This document shows, one piece after another, positions 52,191 to 64,000 of a DNA stretch of 64,000 nucleotides. The DNA is taken from NCBI GenBank assembly GCA_020465985.1, contig JAANYP010002792.1:446501-510500 (forward strand). The letters run 5' to 3'. The DNA comes from Centrapalus pauciflorus. Taxonomy: Eukaryota > Streptophyta > Magnoliopsida > Asterales > Asteraceae. How positions within the stretch are numbered: the stretch's first letter is position 1; each line of letters starts with the position of its first letter. The notes beneath the pieces were generated by a model. That model saw only the letters and a list, made by a program, of their open reading frames with translations. It ran no database searches and had not been told where the DNA came from. A program made the translations under genes and the position numbers.

Positions 52191-53174
52191 TATCTTCCTG
52201 TGTTTTTAGGCAGTGATCAAAGTAGAGTTTAACCTAGAAGAAGACATGCAGTAACAGAGGAGGTGTAATGAGGTAGGTTTTGCCATTTTTAGAGAGAGAG
52301 AGATTCGAAGCTTGTCTAGCAGAGTAATGAAGAGAGAGAAGAGTGTGAAGTAGGAAGAACACACACAGAAGGTGTCGGCGAGGCGACAAAACTCATAAAA
52401 CAATTTATTTTATATATATTTCTTATTTATAAATATCATTAATTAAGAAACTGTCCTATGTCATTTTCTTCTTTGCTTTGTAACTTATCATTTTCTTATT
52501 TAATTTGATAATTAGCATTTTACAAATTATCATGTCATTTACTAGAACTACTAATGATATCAAATTAGGTATAATCAAATCAAATTCAATTCAATCTAAT
52601 CTAATAAAATCTAATTTAACAATTAACTAAAATTTCAATAAACTAATATTTTTAAACTATGATAAATATTTACTTTTTAATATTTTTTATATCAATCTGC
52701 GTAATACATGAGTATTAACTTAGTATCCAACTATAACATTTTTACTTTTATTTTTAAAATAATATTCAACCACTTCTTTTAAAATTAATGAGTTTGTTTA
52801 CTTTCTTATTTAAATAATTGAGTCTTTCATTTTAATAACTTACTAGATTATATATTCGTGTACTAGTGTTGAATTAGAAAAAAAAATTAAAAATAAATAT
52901 GTATAAAAACACATGAAATAATCATAAAAATTTGAGTTAATTATATATTATTATAGTTAGATTATATATATTATATTATAATAGATTGAATTAAATTTGA
53001 TTTTAACTCAAATTTAGTTTTAGTAATGACACGTGACAGATTTAAGTTTTAACACATGATGAATTAAATGAGGCATCGACACGTAACAAAATTAGTTACT
53101 CAATTAATAATATTTATAGAATAGATAGATTATAGATAGATAACATATCCGTTTACATATTGAGTGTTTTTTTT
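52191..53174. other. SRF8: Promoter-side region of the SRF8-like gene and spacer
   Basis: The 5' leader and promoter of the minus-strand receptor should lie in the first few hundred bases. A short GA-rich tract lies at about 52291-52305. Beyond 52400 the sequence is very AT-rich with no feature. Confidence 0.4.
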
Positions 53175-53184
53175 TTTTCTAAAA

Positions 53185-53486
53185 GGGTTTATTATGAAAA
53201 AAAATCAACATGTGCTCACAGTTTTTGCATTTTTGTTCTTCAATGTTATTTTTTTCCAGAAAAATCCTCAATTTCATTTTTCTTAGTTTGGTGAAATTTG
53301 ACTATTAGATTCCGGTTATAATTAGTATGTTGGGTTTTTAAAAACTGAAAAATCGGGTTTTAACACTCAAATTTCATTAAAACCAAAAATAATAAATTAA
53401 CTTGAGAACTTTATAGAAAAAAATAACATGTAGGGACGAAAACGCAAAAGAAAAGTAAAAACGTGTTAGTTTTTTTTATAATAAAC
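53185..53486. mobile_element. Palindromic MITE of the GGGTTTATTATG family (copy 3)
   Basis: The left end GGGTTTATTATGAAAAAAAA and right end TATAATAAAC are inverted. Arms containing TTTTTGCATTTTTGTTCTTC and GGGACGAAAACGCAAAAG follow the pattern of copies 1 and 2. The flanks TTTTCTAAAA (53175-53184) and AAATCTAAAA (53487-53496) share 7 of 10 bases, consistent with an older, decayed 10-bp duplication. Confidence 0.7.
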
Positions 53487-53496
53487 AAATCTAAAA

Positions 53497-56166
53497 TAAA
53501 TAATAGTTGTGAATGTGTTTATTTTAGTTGCAATTGCAATTTGCACATTAATCAATACCCTAATAAAGTTAATTTATTATGAGATGAAGGAAACTTGTAA
53601 ACTAATTATAATATTGTTGTACATGAATTTATTTGAATTGTGATTCAATATGACAAAAATGTTACGTAAATTTGTTGACAAAATAGTAATTGTTTACATC
53701 TCTTTAATTAATTGCATTATTAATTTTTAGTACAGTCAGTGTCCTTAAATAAAAGTTGGATGCGTTAAATCTTTGAAAACATACTAAAGCATTTAATTTG
53801 ATGATTTTTAAACAATATATATGAATGAATGCAATAACGTTACAACTTTAAACTATTACGATCATTATAACTAAACTCACGTATAATATTGATACAACCG
53901 TCAAATCAAAAATAAATTATTCAAATGTGTGTGTAGTAAAAACCTTTTAGTTTCGTGAGAATCACCCTAAAATTTATGCATTTAATGCACAAAACTATAC
54001 ATTTGATGTTAAAATTTATGCATTTAATGTAAATATTTACGCATATCATGATAATTTTTTAACTTTATGTATGAATTTGTGCATTTGACAAAAATTGTGC
54101 ATTTAATGTTCAATTTTGTGCATTTGGTGTATAATTTAATGAATTTAATTTTTAAAGATAATTTTAATGTTTAATAATGATATTTATTAATATTTAAGAT
54201 CAATAATAATTTTAAATTATAAATTTAATTTATAAATTTATACATGTATAAATTTGTACATTTTGCTATGGCTGTTAGGTATAAATTGCCACAATTGAAT
54301 GAATATATTAATGTTATTTTACCATGCACCATATTAGATAATTCATAATTTATCGGGAATTCATGATTGAATTTTTTTTTTTTAATATAAAAAATTTGGG
54401 AATCTCCACTGAAAAAGTTGGCTTAAATTCTTGAAGCAAAGCATAAGAAATAATCCTTCTTTTCAGGTGGCTTGGCTTTCCCCATCTATCCAGACATTTC
54501 ACATTGCCACCATGTGCTTCATCAATATTCTCACTGAACCCAAAAGTTTCTGGAATTGACTCCTAACCCCTTCCTGTATAATAAATTTAAGTAGCAATAC
54601 CATGTATTTCCTTATCAAAAGTTGTATTACTTTTGTATAAAAAGTTAAATGCTTTTTTTGGTAAGAAAATCCATCTTACATTTATTAATTTATTTAGTCA
54701 TTAAGAAATGCTGATGGCATTGATTTTATCTCTATCATTTTTTAGATAATGTCTTGTTGATTAAGAATTATCTTTGATATTAGATTCTGATCATTAGTTA
54801 AATACACTCATTACACTAAAATTTCAATACGAAAGTGTTATGGTGTTAATAAAGTGGTTAATGATTTCAATGATCATTAGTTAAATACACTCAATATCTT
54901 TTTATATTGAAAATATTTATGTTTATATTCCAATATCTTTTTAATACAAAAATATAGAGAGATGGAGAGGGATGAAGAGAGAGAGAGAGAAGACACTGCA
55001 TCAGGGTGGAGAGGCTGAAAAGGGGTGGGGTGATTCGGGATCGAGGGGGCGGGTTGGTGTGTCCGTCGGGACCGGCTGATGTAGCAACCCCGATTCTCCT
55101 TCATAGTTGTGTATGGTTAATATTTGTGATAAATTATATCGAAACAACGGTTGTAACTTCTTTTTGTCATAATATTACTTAAACAAATTGCAAGTCTTCC
55201 ACTTTTGTTTGTAGTAAGAAAGTGTGAGGGTTTAAATGGACTATTGTTTAAATAAATTAGTTAATATCGAAAAAACTATATCAACGTTTTTCGTTTTCGT
55301 GATTAAATTCTTTAAAAAAAATTTATTGTTTAGGTACATAAACTAATTTTGTCTTATTTAAAAGTGTATATTTGACATGTTTGACCGGTTACCAAACAAG
55401 TAACACTAGTTTTTCACTTGATTAATGTTGGAAAAAACTCATCATTTATCAAAATTTTAACGATTAAATTCATAAATTTTTTGTTTTATTAGTCGTGTTT
55501 TACCTGTTAATCTGATACTTAGTCAAAAAAAAATATTTTTAAATAAGATAAACATAGTTGAGGATCTAAAAAATTAAAAAAGAAAAAGAATATAAAGACT
55601 TAATTAAAAAAAATAAGAAAAGTTGATTATGTTATTTGATAGTTAACCGAGAGTAAGGTAAAACATTCCAATTTCCAAATCCCAGGGTGGTAAAACATAA
55701 AGTGCAATGTGATAAGGAAAAGACCAAGTTACCCATTTCAGGACAACACCGAATTGGTGGTACTGGTCAGGAGCACCGACGGGAAGGGCATAAGGGCATT
55801 CAGGTAAATTACTAGGGAGGAAGAAGCCATATAGAAAAAGAGCAAGAGATCCTCCCTCCCTCATGAGTTTTTATTTATGTAAAAAGGCACTTTCTTCGAG
55901 CATTTGACTTTTGGAGTTTTCTGTTTGGAGGGAGTGTGACCCCCACCCCTTTTAGCCCGGGGGAAATTTTATGAAAGTGATGTTTTTATTGTATTCAATT
56001 CAATTGTCCATTTTTATATAATTTTATATGCTAATCACATACTTTTTTTTTTAATCATTTGGATTCACGTTATTAACAAAAATCATGTGAGTAAAGAGGT
56101 GTGTGATTAATAAAAATTAAGTAGAAAGAGCGTGCATATAACAATGCCCTATTAATATTAATGTAT
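53497..56166. other. Intergenic DNA with decayed inverted-repeat material
   Basis: No gene is supported. 53960-54130 repeats TTTATGCATTTAATGT-like words about six times (a degenerate minisatellite). 55215-55625 has loosely complementary halves (GTGATTAAATTCTTTAAAAA against AAGACTTAATT...) and resembles 59750-60080. Both may be old copies of one inverted-repeat family. Confidence 0.4.
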
Positions 56167-56480
56167 AGGGTTATATATTATTTTGATCATCTAAATTTCA
56201 GATTTGTCTCATTTAGCTACTAAACTATTTTTGTCCCAATTTAACCACTAAACGTTATTTTAGTGTTTTATTTTGAAGAAAATGAATAAAATAAATGGCT
56301 AAATCAATACAAAATATGGTAGGTTAGTTGTCAGATTGAGACATTTTTTAGTGGTTAAATCGGTAAAAAGAAAGTTTAGTGGTTAGTATAAACACAAAAG
56401 TGGCTAAATCGATACAAAAAATAATTTAATGACTAAATGAAAAAAATAAAAGTTGAATGGTCAAAATGACACTTAACCCT
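56167..56480. mobile_element. AGGGTTA inverted-repeat MITE
   Basis: The left arm AGGGTTATATATTATTTTGA, then CATCTAAATTTCAG, matches the right arm read on the minus strand (AGGGTTAAGTGTCATTTTGA, then CCATTCAACTTTTA). Internal TTTAGTGGTTAAAT words and complements continue the palindrome. No convincing target duplication was found. Confidence 0.5.
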
Positions 56481-58069
56481 GATTTATATTGATTTAATCA
56501 AATGCATTTTCTATTATTTTCATATTATATAATATAATAATATAGAAAGTGATTGGAATTCCACATGATTTCTAATTTTAAGATTCTTTGGTCTTAAAAG
56601 TAATATTATTAAATAATCTAACTAATAATTATTTCTACGAATATTTTGCCGAATTGATTATGACTTTTCTTTATTAACTATGTAATTATTCTACTTTTTA
56701 AACCCTTCAATTATCATTATTATTGCGGACAATGTCTTGAAACACATTTTCATTTTTCGTCTGTTACTTTAAATATAGTATTAATGAAATGGGCCCTCAA
56801 TGTGCATATTCATTATCACATTGACAAACTTAATAACTTTAATTTTTAATTAATATTTTAAGAACTACTAAAATAAGCTTTTTATTATTAGTATCTATAT
56901 AACAAGAATTACTGAATTAAGCATCTTAATATTTAAATAAGATTTAAAATTAACAATTGATATTCATAAACATGTAATATAAGATTTTCTTAAATAAGTC
57001 TTTAACTAATATTTAAAACAAGATATTAAGACAGTAATTTATGAAATTTTATTTTATTTTATTATTTTCATCAGATAGGAAGCTAAACTATATTAGTAAC
57101 CACCTTCCCTTAATCCCTCCCTTTTCTGTTTCTCCACCCTCTCTCTCGTCTCCCATCTTTCTCTCAGCCCCCTTTCTCACTCTCTCGGCTTGTTAGATCA
57201 CCGCCACTGCTATTGTCACCGTCACGGCCAGACGTCTGACACACTGTTGGCCACCACCACCACGACGTTATTGTCTATTACCATGATGATGAATTGTTGT
57301 TGTCCACATGATAATGAACACGAACCACATCAACATTTGTTGCGTGTGTGTGTGTTTTGGAAGGTTTGAACGTTTTTTATATTTAATCCTTAGTTGGATA
57401 TGTGGATGCATGGATGTTTTTTTTGTGGATGTGTGTATATGTGTATTGGAAGGTTTCAATTTTTTTGTGTGGCCATAATAATAAACATCAAGAACTCCCT
57501 TTTAACCACAATTTCATTATGGTTAAAATGCTTTTCTGATTTGAACGAGTACATCTTTGTTTTCTAGTATGAAGGATGAACAAACGAAGCTGATGCATAG
57601 TAGCAATGCATCACAATGATAAACATGTTCAAGACGAATATGAACACATTGAAGACGAAAATGCATCACGATGATGGACATGTTGAACACAAAGACGATG
57701 AAGGATAAGCAACAATGATGCATCGACATCTTCATCATTTCTTTTGAATTTGTACAAATTTTTTTGTTTTGTACCTGTATTAATTAAATATATTTAGATT
57801 GAACGATGAACATGAGATGAATTAACATCTCGTCATCTTTTTTTGAATTTGTTTAGATAAATGTAATTTTAGAAGTGTATCAATTAAATTTAATAAACAT
57901 TTATTATTTAGTTATTTGATTGAATATTCAACTAATATAAAATCAAAATTGATTTGACTAGATATGTATTTATTTTCCAAACTACTAATTTGCTAGACGA
58001 AACTGATATGTTGTATCATGAGATATTGATATACAAAGGTATGCTATTGAACCTGACCTGCACAACTAC

Positions 58070-58071
<2 letters not shown>
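56481..58071. other. Intergenic DNA, repeat fragments only
   Basis: AT-rich spacer, then a C/T-rich patch at 57105-57265. At 57590-57735 the GATGCATCA/GATGAACAC vocabulary seen at 12470-12790 recurs, indicating a second decayed copy of that family. No gene is supported. Confidence 0.45.
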
Positions 58072-58139
<68 letters not shown>

Positions 58140-58141
58140 GA

Positions 58142-58224
<83 letters not shown>
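58072..58224. repeat. Very long (GA)n microsatellite
   Basis: About 150 bases of GA dinucleotide with only two short interruptions (GAGGAGAG and GGAAGAGAGAAG near 58129-58150). It is the longest simple repeat in the window. Its reading frames are artefacts. Confidence 0.97.
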
Positions 58225-58225
<1 letters not shown>

Positions 58226-59459
58226 ATGCACATGAAGTCCATAATGTTTGTTAGCATTGATGCATGATGGTGAGGTTATGAGCTGGATGTTGACATGGGG
58301 CAATGAAGCAGGTAAGATTTTTGCCATTACATATTACATGTCATTGTCCATCCAATCCCATTCTCATGGATATATATTATATACATACATATGTGATATG
58401 TCTATCTATCACTTATCACTTTTCACCATCATCATATTCATATTCATATATATACTTATACTTTGTCTTCAATTCATCAATCATCATCACATTAATTAAT
58501 CGCACATATACATACATAAATACATACATCTTTTTTTTAATTAAGTCAATATATATTATATAGCTAGCTCTCCCTCCCTCCCTCCCTCTCTTTTTTAATA
58601 TTAATATTAATATTAATAAATGTTTCCGCCCGACCATTTTATTATATTATTTTACCATAATATTTAGTTTAGATATTAGTTATAAATAGAATTTTCTAAG
58701 AAGAAAATTATATCCCTTACATTCTTACGTGTATGAAAAGTGTAATTATATGAAACAAAAAGATTCAATAGAAAGAGTTGATTCCATCTCAAATAGTTAG
58801 ATTTCTCGATCCTACAATATATCATGATCAATTTTAGTTTCATAGTGTAAGCAGTGGCGGACCCAGAAATTTTTTTTATGGGGGTCGGAATTTAATAGCT
58901 ACGATAGTGTAAGTGTTGGAAAAAAAGTGTAATTTTTTAAAGAAAAAAAATGTATTTTCCATGTTTTTGGACCAATTATAAGTATATATAATTGTGAAAT
59001 ATATCATTAATATTTAGTAAGTTTGTATTCTCATTGAAAAGAGGATTCCAACGATATAAAGAACGTTCAAAACGGAGCTAAGATGAATGAGATATTGATG
59101 CTCGAAGATTGATGTTTGGAGTGAATGAAATTCCTAGTGGGAGAACTTGAGTCCCACATAGGAAGGAATATGGAAACAAAGTGGGTTTATAAGGAGGAGT
59201 GTTTAAAGTCATGACAAAATTGTTTGTGGTTTTACTCCAATGCCTACCCGCGCGCAGGGGGGGGGTGCAAATATTGGATCCCGAAGGCTAAATTCCACTG
59301 AACTCGTGTACGCCAGCACCTGCGGACACGAATGCAGCTCCGAAAATCAAGGCTCGTGCGAGATGATCTTTTTACTCCGAGTAAGAGCTGAGGGGTCGAA
59401 CTTTAAAAATCATGGGAGTCAACCCCTGAGTATAAGGGACAAATGATGGTTTCATGCAC
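58225..59459. other. Intergenic DNA, nothing firmly recognised
   Basis: Contains a short (ATT/AAT)n tract near 58597-58620 and GCAGTGGCGGACCCAGAAAT at 58851, a phrase typical of ends of plant DNA transposons but without an identified partner here. 59220-59420 is more GC-rich (TACCCGCGCGCAGGGGGGGG) and may be part of the same remnant. Confidence 0.4.
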
Positions 59460-59462
59460 TTA

Positions 59463-59558
59463 GACATTGTTTGTTTACCTCTTAATGGAATCATTAAGAG
59501 GTCATTTTACCCTCAAATGACTTCTTAATGATTCCATAAAAAAGTAAACAAACAACCC
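59463..59558. mobile_element. Very short Tourist-like MITE, TTA target duplication
   Basis: A 96-bp palindromic element: GACATTGTTTGTTTACCTC, CTTAATGGAATCATTAAGAG on the left, and TTCTTAATGATTCC, AAGTAAACAAACAACCC on the right. TTA flanks both sides (59460-59462 and 59559-59561). The GTTTGTTTAC end is shared with the elements at 13994 and 42158. Confidence 0.75.
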
Positions 59559-59561
59559 TTA

Positions 59562-62000
59562 ATTACATATACTAGGAAACTCAAAGATGAAAAATCCTAA
59601 ATTAGAAAGTCCCTCCTGGTTTAGTGCTACAAATCGAAAGAATGGAAACCAAGAAAAAAAGAGTTAGCATTATTAGAAAAAATTTAGGTCGTATCCATAA
59701 AATAGGTTATTTTTTGCATCTTGAAAAAAATAAATATATTTGATCAAATGATGCACTTGTTGGGGTCATTATATTGGTTAATATTTTGAAAAAATTCTAT
59801 AATTTTTTTTTCGTGATTAAATCTCTAATTTTTTTTATTGTTTAAGTCCTTAAAATTTTTTTTTGACCGGATACTGGTTGAGCAAGGAAAATGCAACTGA
59901 TAAAATAATAAGTTTAGACACTTAATCGTTAAACTGGAAAAAGTTAGTGAGGTTTTTCTAATATTAATCAAGAGAAAAAAATCATGGTTACTTGTTTGGT
60001 AAATAGTTAAATAGATGAAATATATAATTATGAATAGGACAAAGTTTAGAGACAATCAGAGAAATTTAAGAACTTAATTGTAAAAAAATTTAATAGAGTA
60101 TTATTAATAATAACGTTTTTATTTCAAGGACATTAGATTATTCTAACAATCTAATATGAAATGATAAATTTAATTTGTGACTCTAGTAAATCCTTAATTA
60201 TATATACATTCGTCGATAAGTCACTTATCTAACAATTAGTTTAATGTTTTAAGTTTTTAATGTATACACATGACACATGTGGCAGATTAATTGTCAAAAA
60301 TAACAATAACTGTTTGTATTTTATCGTTAACAATCATATTAATTATTTTTACCATTAATATCTTCAGTTTTACTAATTTTTATTGTTACTAGCAACAATT
60401 TTTATAATTTTTACCAATTAACAATCATAAGTGACCCGCAAATAAGCATGACAACGAAACAAGGATGACCAATGATCTCATTTTCCCTACCCGTCCCATC
60501 CCCAACTGATTTTCAGTTCTCATCTCTGGCACTTTTGGGTATCGAAAATCCCCATCTGAAAATAAATTTTTTAACATTTCAAAAAGTTAATAAGTTTACC
60601 CTATAAATTATGGTTTATCAAAAAATATATATGTATATAAATTTGAAAACAAGTTATTTTAATATTTTGAATTATATATAAGATAACTAATATTTTATAA
60701 TAAACTAGATTTAAAACATATATTTAAAGGGCTTATAAAACATGTAAAAGATATAAAGATAATTAATAGTTTGTTTATGTAAATTGTAATGAACAATGCA
60801 TATTATAAAATTAATTTAATATAATAATATATGTTATAATATTAAATGGGATCGAGGTAAAGGAATAAAAGGATTAAACTGTTTCTTATCCACATCCCCG
60901 TTCAACTCCGGTTTAATGATTCTCTATCAAGTCGGTATCAAGTTTTGAGGTTTTTTATTGGGGATTAGTTTTTTTGTCACGTCTACTTGCAAAACTGTTA
61001 TAGTAGGTCATCAACATTTGTATTACCAAAAATAATATATTTTCGTATTTTTACCAATAACAACAAATTAAAAATTTTAAAAAAAATTCATATATTATAT
61101 TTTCAGATCAAATTAATTCATTAAATTAAATATATGAATTTTCTACTTTTTTTTTTCACCTTACGTCTCCCTCGTTGTAAACCACCATTACCACCAACCC
61201 CACTTTTAACACATCTTCCTTTTTGTTCATATCAAAATTGAATTACATCAAAACACATCAAATCTAAACAATCTATTCATCTAAAAGCTAAGAACTCATT
61301 TCTAAAACTCGACAAGCTAGAAATCCTAAAAACTCAAATCGTAAAACTCAGATAGAAGCAAAGAGAACCAGTATAAAAATCCAAATCAAAGTAACTATCA
61401 AGATGTAATGTTGTTCGTCCTTCAACTAGTCCTAAATCATTATTTTTGGGGTCAATTTCTTAGCAAAAACAAACCAACTCCTACATATCAGTTTAAAGAT
61501 ATAATAAATTGTTTACTGAATATACATTCTATAAAATATATTTTAATAATGTATCAACTTGATCCTGTCAACTCTAAAAATCTACAACCATATATAGTAG
61601 CATGGGAGTCTAACCAATTTATAGTTAATGAAGGTAAAAGACAATTTCATAAAAGCAAATCAATCTAATAAAAGATCAAGTTAGCAACGAGTAAGAAAAC
61701 TCAAGAGAAAAATTTATAAATACTACATGTGTTACACATAGGATAGGTTTATATCATTAATTATTACATGCTAATTTCTTTTTATTTGTACTATTTAGTT
61801 ATCGTATTTTTCTTTCATATGATTACGTGGTCCTTCAAAATCTGTTCAGCTGTTCTTATTATAATTATGAACTTTATGACATCTTTTTTTGTCACTTCAA
61901 ATTTTAGTTACAAATTTACACTAGTGACACATAAGTTGATAATCTTTAAAAGGATATACAATGCATTGGGGATTCAGTAAACGAATATGATAACTTTAAA
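59562..62000. other. Intergenic DNA upstream of the OSCA-like gene
   Basis: No gene is supported. 60445-60990 has scattered CCCATCCCC, GGGTATC and CATCCCCG words and a GTCACGTCTA end. These resemble a degraded copy of the GC-rich hAT-like element at 4110. The rest is AT-rich. Confidence 0.4.
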
Positions 62001-62388
62001 AAGATATATTTGCTATTCCCACGTTCCTTTCTTCCGTTGCATTCCACCACCGTTCCCATTCTTTTATGCCTTCTTCTCCAATTTTCTTTGTTTCTTCGGT
62101 AGATTCAGTCAATCAACATTTACAACAAAATTAATTATATAATAATGTTGTTTGCATACAAAACATGCTTTTTTGCAGTTTCTCTGGTTACAGAATTGGG
62201 GAATGTTCTTAGCTTTCATTCAACTCTGAAGCAATCTCTGGCAACACTCTCTCAAATGGGTTTCCTACTTTCTTTTTCTTCATATATCTCAAAAATTTTC
62301 ATTTTTATTTTCATCTTCATCTGCTTTTTGTTGGGGTCTTCAAATGGGTGCAAATCCTGGGATGGAGCTCTCAATATTTGCCTAAAAA

Positions 62389-63258
62389 GTAAGTTTCTTC
62401 TCAAACCCTTTACCAATTTCATATAAAATTCATTTTTTTTTTTTTTTGGGGTATTAGAGGCTCTTTCATCTTCTTAATTGGGTTTTTCTTGAACCTGTGA
62501 CAAAAAAGATTCATATTTTTGTTTAATACTGAACTTGTTATTTCGTTTACTGGAAATGTTATGCCTTATGGTTGAATTTATTATCATTGGTGCTGTTATT
62601 CTTTTAGGGTTTATTGATATTTATGGAATTATTGTTGCTCACATGCAGTAAGTGTACTAAGTAGTTCGTGATCGTGAACCCTTTTAAAAATCACATTTTT
62701 TTTTTGACTCGTTTTAACCTCTTGCTGCTTAATGCTTATCACCTGTATGATTTTGTCATCCTTTTTGGTTGAATTTATCATCATTGTTTCTAATATTTCT
62801 CAAGGGTTTGCTAATATCTATGAAATTATTGTTAGTTGTCATTATGAGTAACTAAAATCAGAGGGATGCTATCAATGTTGTTGTGGGTTGGAGAGAATGC
62901 TATTTGAAAATCTTGAAACAATCGATAAATTTTCAAGAAATAAGTTCCTATTGTATGTTTGAGGTAGAGGTAAAGTCAAAATGTTGAACATATTTTGAAG
63001 ACCAGTTAAAGAGTTAATGTAAGTATTAGTATAATGTTCGGCCCATTGGGGTTTTAGGGTTTTGTGTTTTATACATAAGGCTACTGCTACTGTTGAGGAA
63101 CCAAACTGATAAAATTGTAAAAACATGATGGATTTTTACAATATTAAGTTATTAACCCTATATAATACTGCCTAACTGCTTCAAGCAACTGATTCTTGAC
63201 ATCACAATAGTCCACTAACCATGAAGTTTTGGTTTCTTTTTTTTTTTTTTCTCTCTAG
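62389..63258 (+). other. Probable intron in the 5' untranslated region of the OSCA-like gene
   Basis: A good 5' splice site (AAAAAGTAAGTTT, GT at 62389) and a polypyrimidine-AG acceptor (CTCTCTAG, AG at 63257-63258) bracket a T-rich segment. The leader exon would lie upstream (about 62040-62388) and the 63259-63310 segment would complete the 5' leader. Leader introns are common in this gene family. The call rests on splice signals only. Confidence 0.5.
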
Positions 63259-63310
63259 TTTTCACTTCCCTTGGACAAAAAGATTCAAAACCCAAATCAA
63301 GAAAGTGTAG

Positions 63311-64000
63311 ATGGCGACAATCGGGGATATTGGGCTAGCAGCAGCAATTAATATAATTACTGCCCTCATATTCCTTATAGCATTTGCTGTCCTTCGGCTC
63401 CAACCTGTGAACGATAGAGTATACTTTCCAAAATGGTATATAAAGGGTTTAAGAACAAGCCCTACAGCCTCTGGGGCATTTGTAAGAAAGTTTGTCAACT
63501 TGGATTATCGATCATATATTAAGTTTCTTAATTGGGTGCCTGATGCACTCTCCATGCCGGAGGATGAGCTCATTGATCATGCCGGTTTGGATTCTGTTGT
63601 GTATTTGAGGATTTACTTGCTAGGGTATGCTACTTCACTAAATATTGTTTCATCATTTGCAATGCGATTTTCTTCCAAGTTTTCATGATTGTTAGGTTCG
63701 GGAGACATGCATTAACATTAAAATGAATTAGAGATTGGCAAAATTGAGCAGGCCAAGTATTAGGTCAAAATGAGTCATTTTAATGCAGGTTAAAATGGGC
63801 TTGGTTGGAATCCAACATATTTTTTATACTATCATTACAGTTTTTTTTAAATTTATTTTGGGTATGTACTACCATTACAATAGTAGTGACTCGTAGCCAA
63901 TTGGTATCGAGATGGAAGCGTAATTTTTTTTTTTCCTTCTCTTTGCTCTCTATGTATGCATTGCAGGTTGAAAATATTTGTTCCGATTTTCATTTTTACA
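63311..64000 (+). CDS. OSCA1: OSCA1/CSC1-like hyperosmolality-gated cation channel, 5' part
   Basis: Two coding exons are visible, 63311-63624 and 63967-64000, with a GT-AG intron between. The gene continues beyond the window. The 115 residues seen begin MATIGDIGLAAAINIITALI, a first membrane helix (about 6-28). Then come LRLQPVNDRVYFPKWY (35-50), GLRTSP, RKFVNLDYRSYIKFLNWVPD and IDHAGLDSVVYLRIYLLG, and the second helix begins at LKIFVPIFIFT. These are hallmarks of the plant ERD4/DUF221 (OSCA1 clade) channels, usually about 770 aa with 11 helices. They are mechanically or osmotically gated calcium-permeable channels of the plasma membrane. The SRF8-like gene next door matches the SRF8-OSCA1.2 neighbourhood in Arabidopsis. 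The exact OSCA1 subtype cannot be decided from this fragment. Confidence 0.9.

Noticed and set aside
62145..62426. 93-codon frame with a hydrophobic stretch upstream of the OSCA-like gene, as a separate membrane protein gene
   Set aside because: It lies in the probable leader exon and runs through a good splice donor. No family resemblance is seen. It is better treated as possible upstream ORF sequence.

Overview
The window is nuclear DNA of a flowering plant, almost certainly a core eudicot. It is AT-rich, dense in microsatellites and small inverted-repeat elements, and its genes are split by many GT-AG introns. All five genes belong to plant families. I rebuilt the exon structures by hand from reading frames, splice signals and family alignment from memory; all five join without a frameshift or internal stop. 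Layout: 1-15781 is a 15.8 kb gene-poor region made of short non-autonomous transposons, microsatellites and a minisatellite. 15782-19706 (+) is a class I KNOX homeobox gene, an orthologue of SHOOT MERISTEMLESS (STM; 4 exons, 368 aa). 19707-24127 is repeat-rich spacer. 24128-28776 (+) is an SBT2-type subtilase, best matched to ALE1/SBT2.4 (10 exons, 812 aa). It converges on 38926-29058 (-), a plant GDP-fucose O-fucosyltransferase-family gene (10 exons, 575 aa) whose introns are full of MITEs. 38927-44920 is spacer with a retroposon and a MITE. 52190-44921 (-) is a STRUBBELIG-family leucine-rich repeat receptor pseudokinase, closest to SRF8 (16 exons, 713 aa). 52191-63310 is spacer with a very long GA microsatellite. 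From 63311 (+) the first two coding exons of an OSCA1/CSC1-type osmosensitive channel run off the window end. The genes do not form an operon or one pathway. STM maintains the shoot meristem, ALE1 acts in the embryo-endosperm dialogue for cuticle formation, the O-fucosyltransferase is a Golgi-type membrane enzyme, SRF8 is a plasma-membrane receptor, and OSCA is a membrane channel. What ties them together is ancestry. From memory, Arabidopsis keeps STM, ALE1, an O-fucosyltransferase and an ERD/OSCA gene together at At1g62320-At1g62360, and SRF8 next to OSCA1.2 at At4g22130/At4g22120. This window appears to hold both halves of that block in one piece. No convincing undescribed enzymatic system was found. 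The most notable items are the intact gene block, two GC-AG introns (one splitting the subtilase active-site histidine motif), elements that sit between microsatellite tracts, a palindromic CTACGTAG minisatellite nested in a 417-bp tandem duplication, and several MITE families whose target-site duplications can be read directly.
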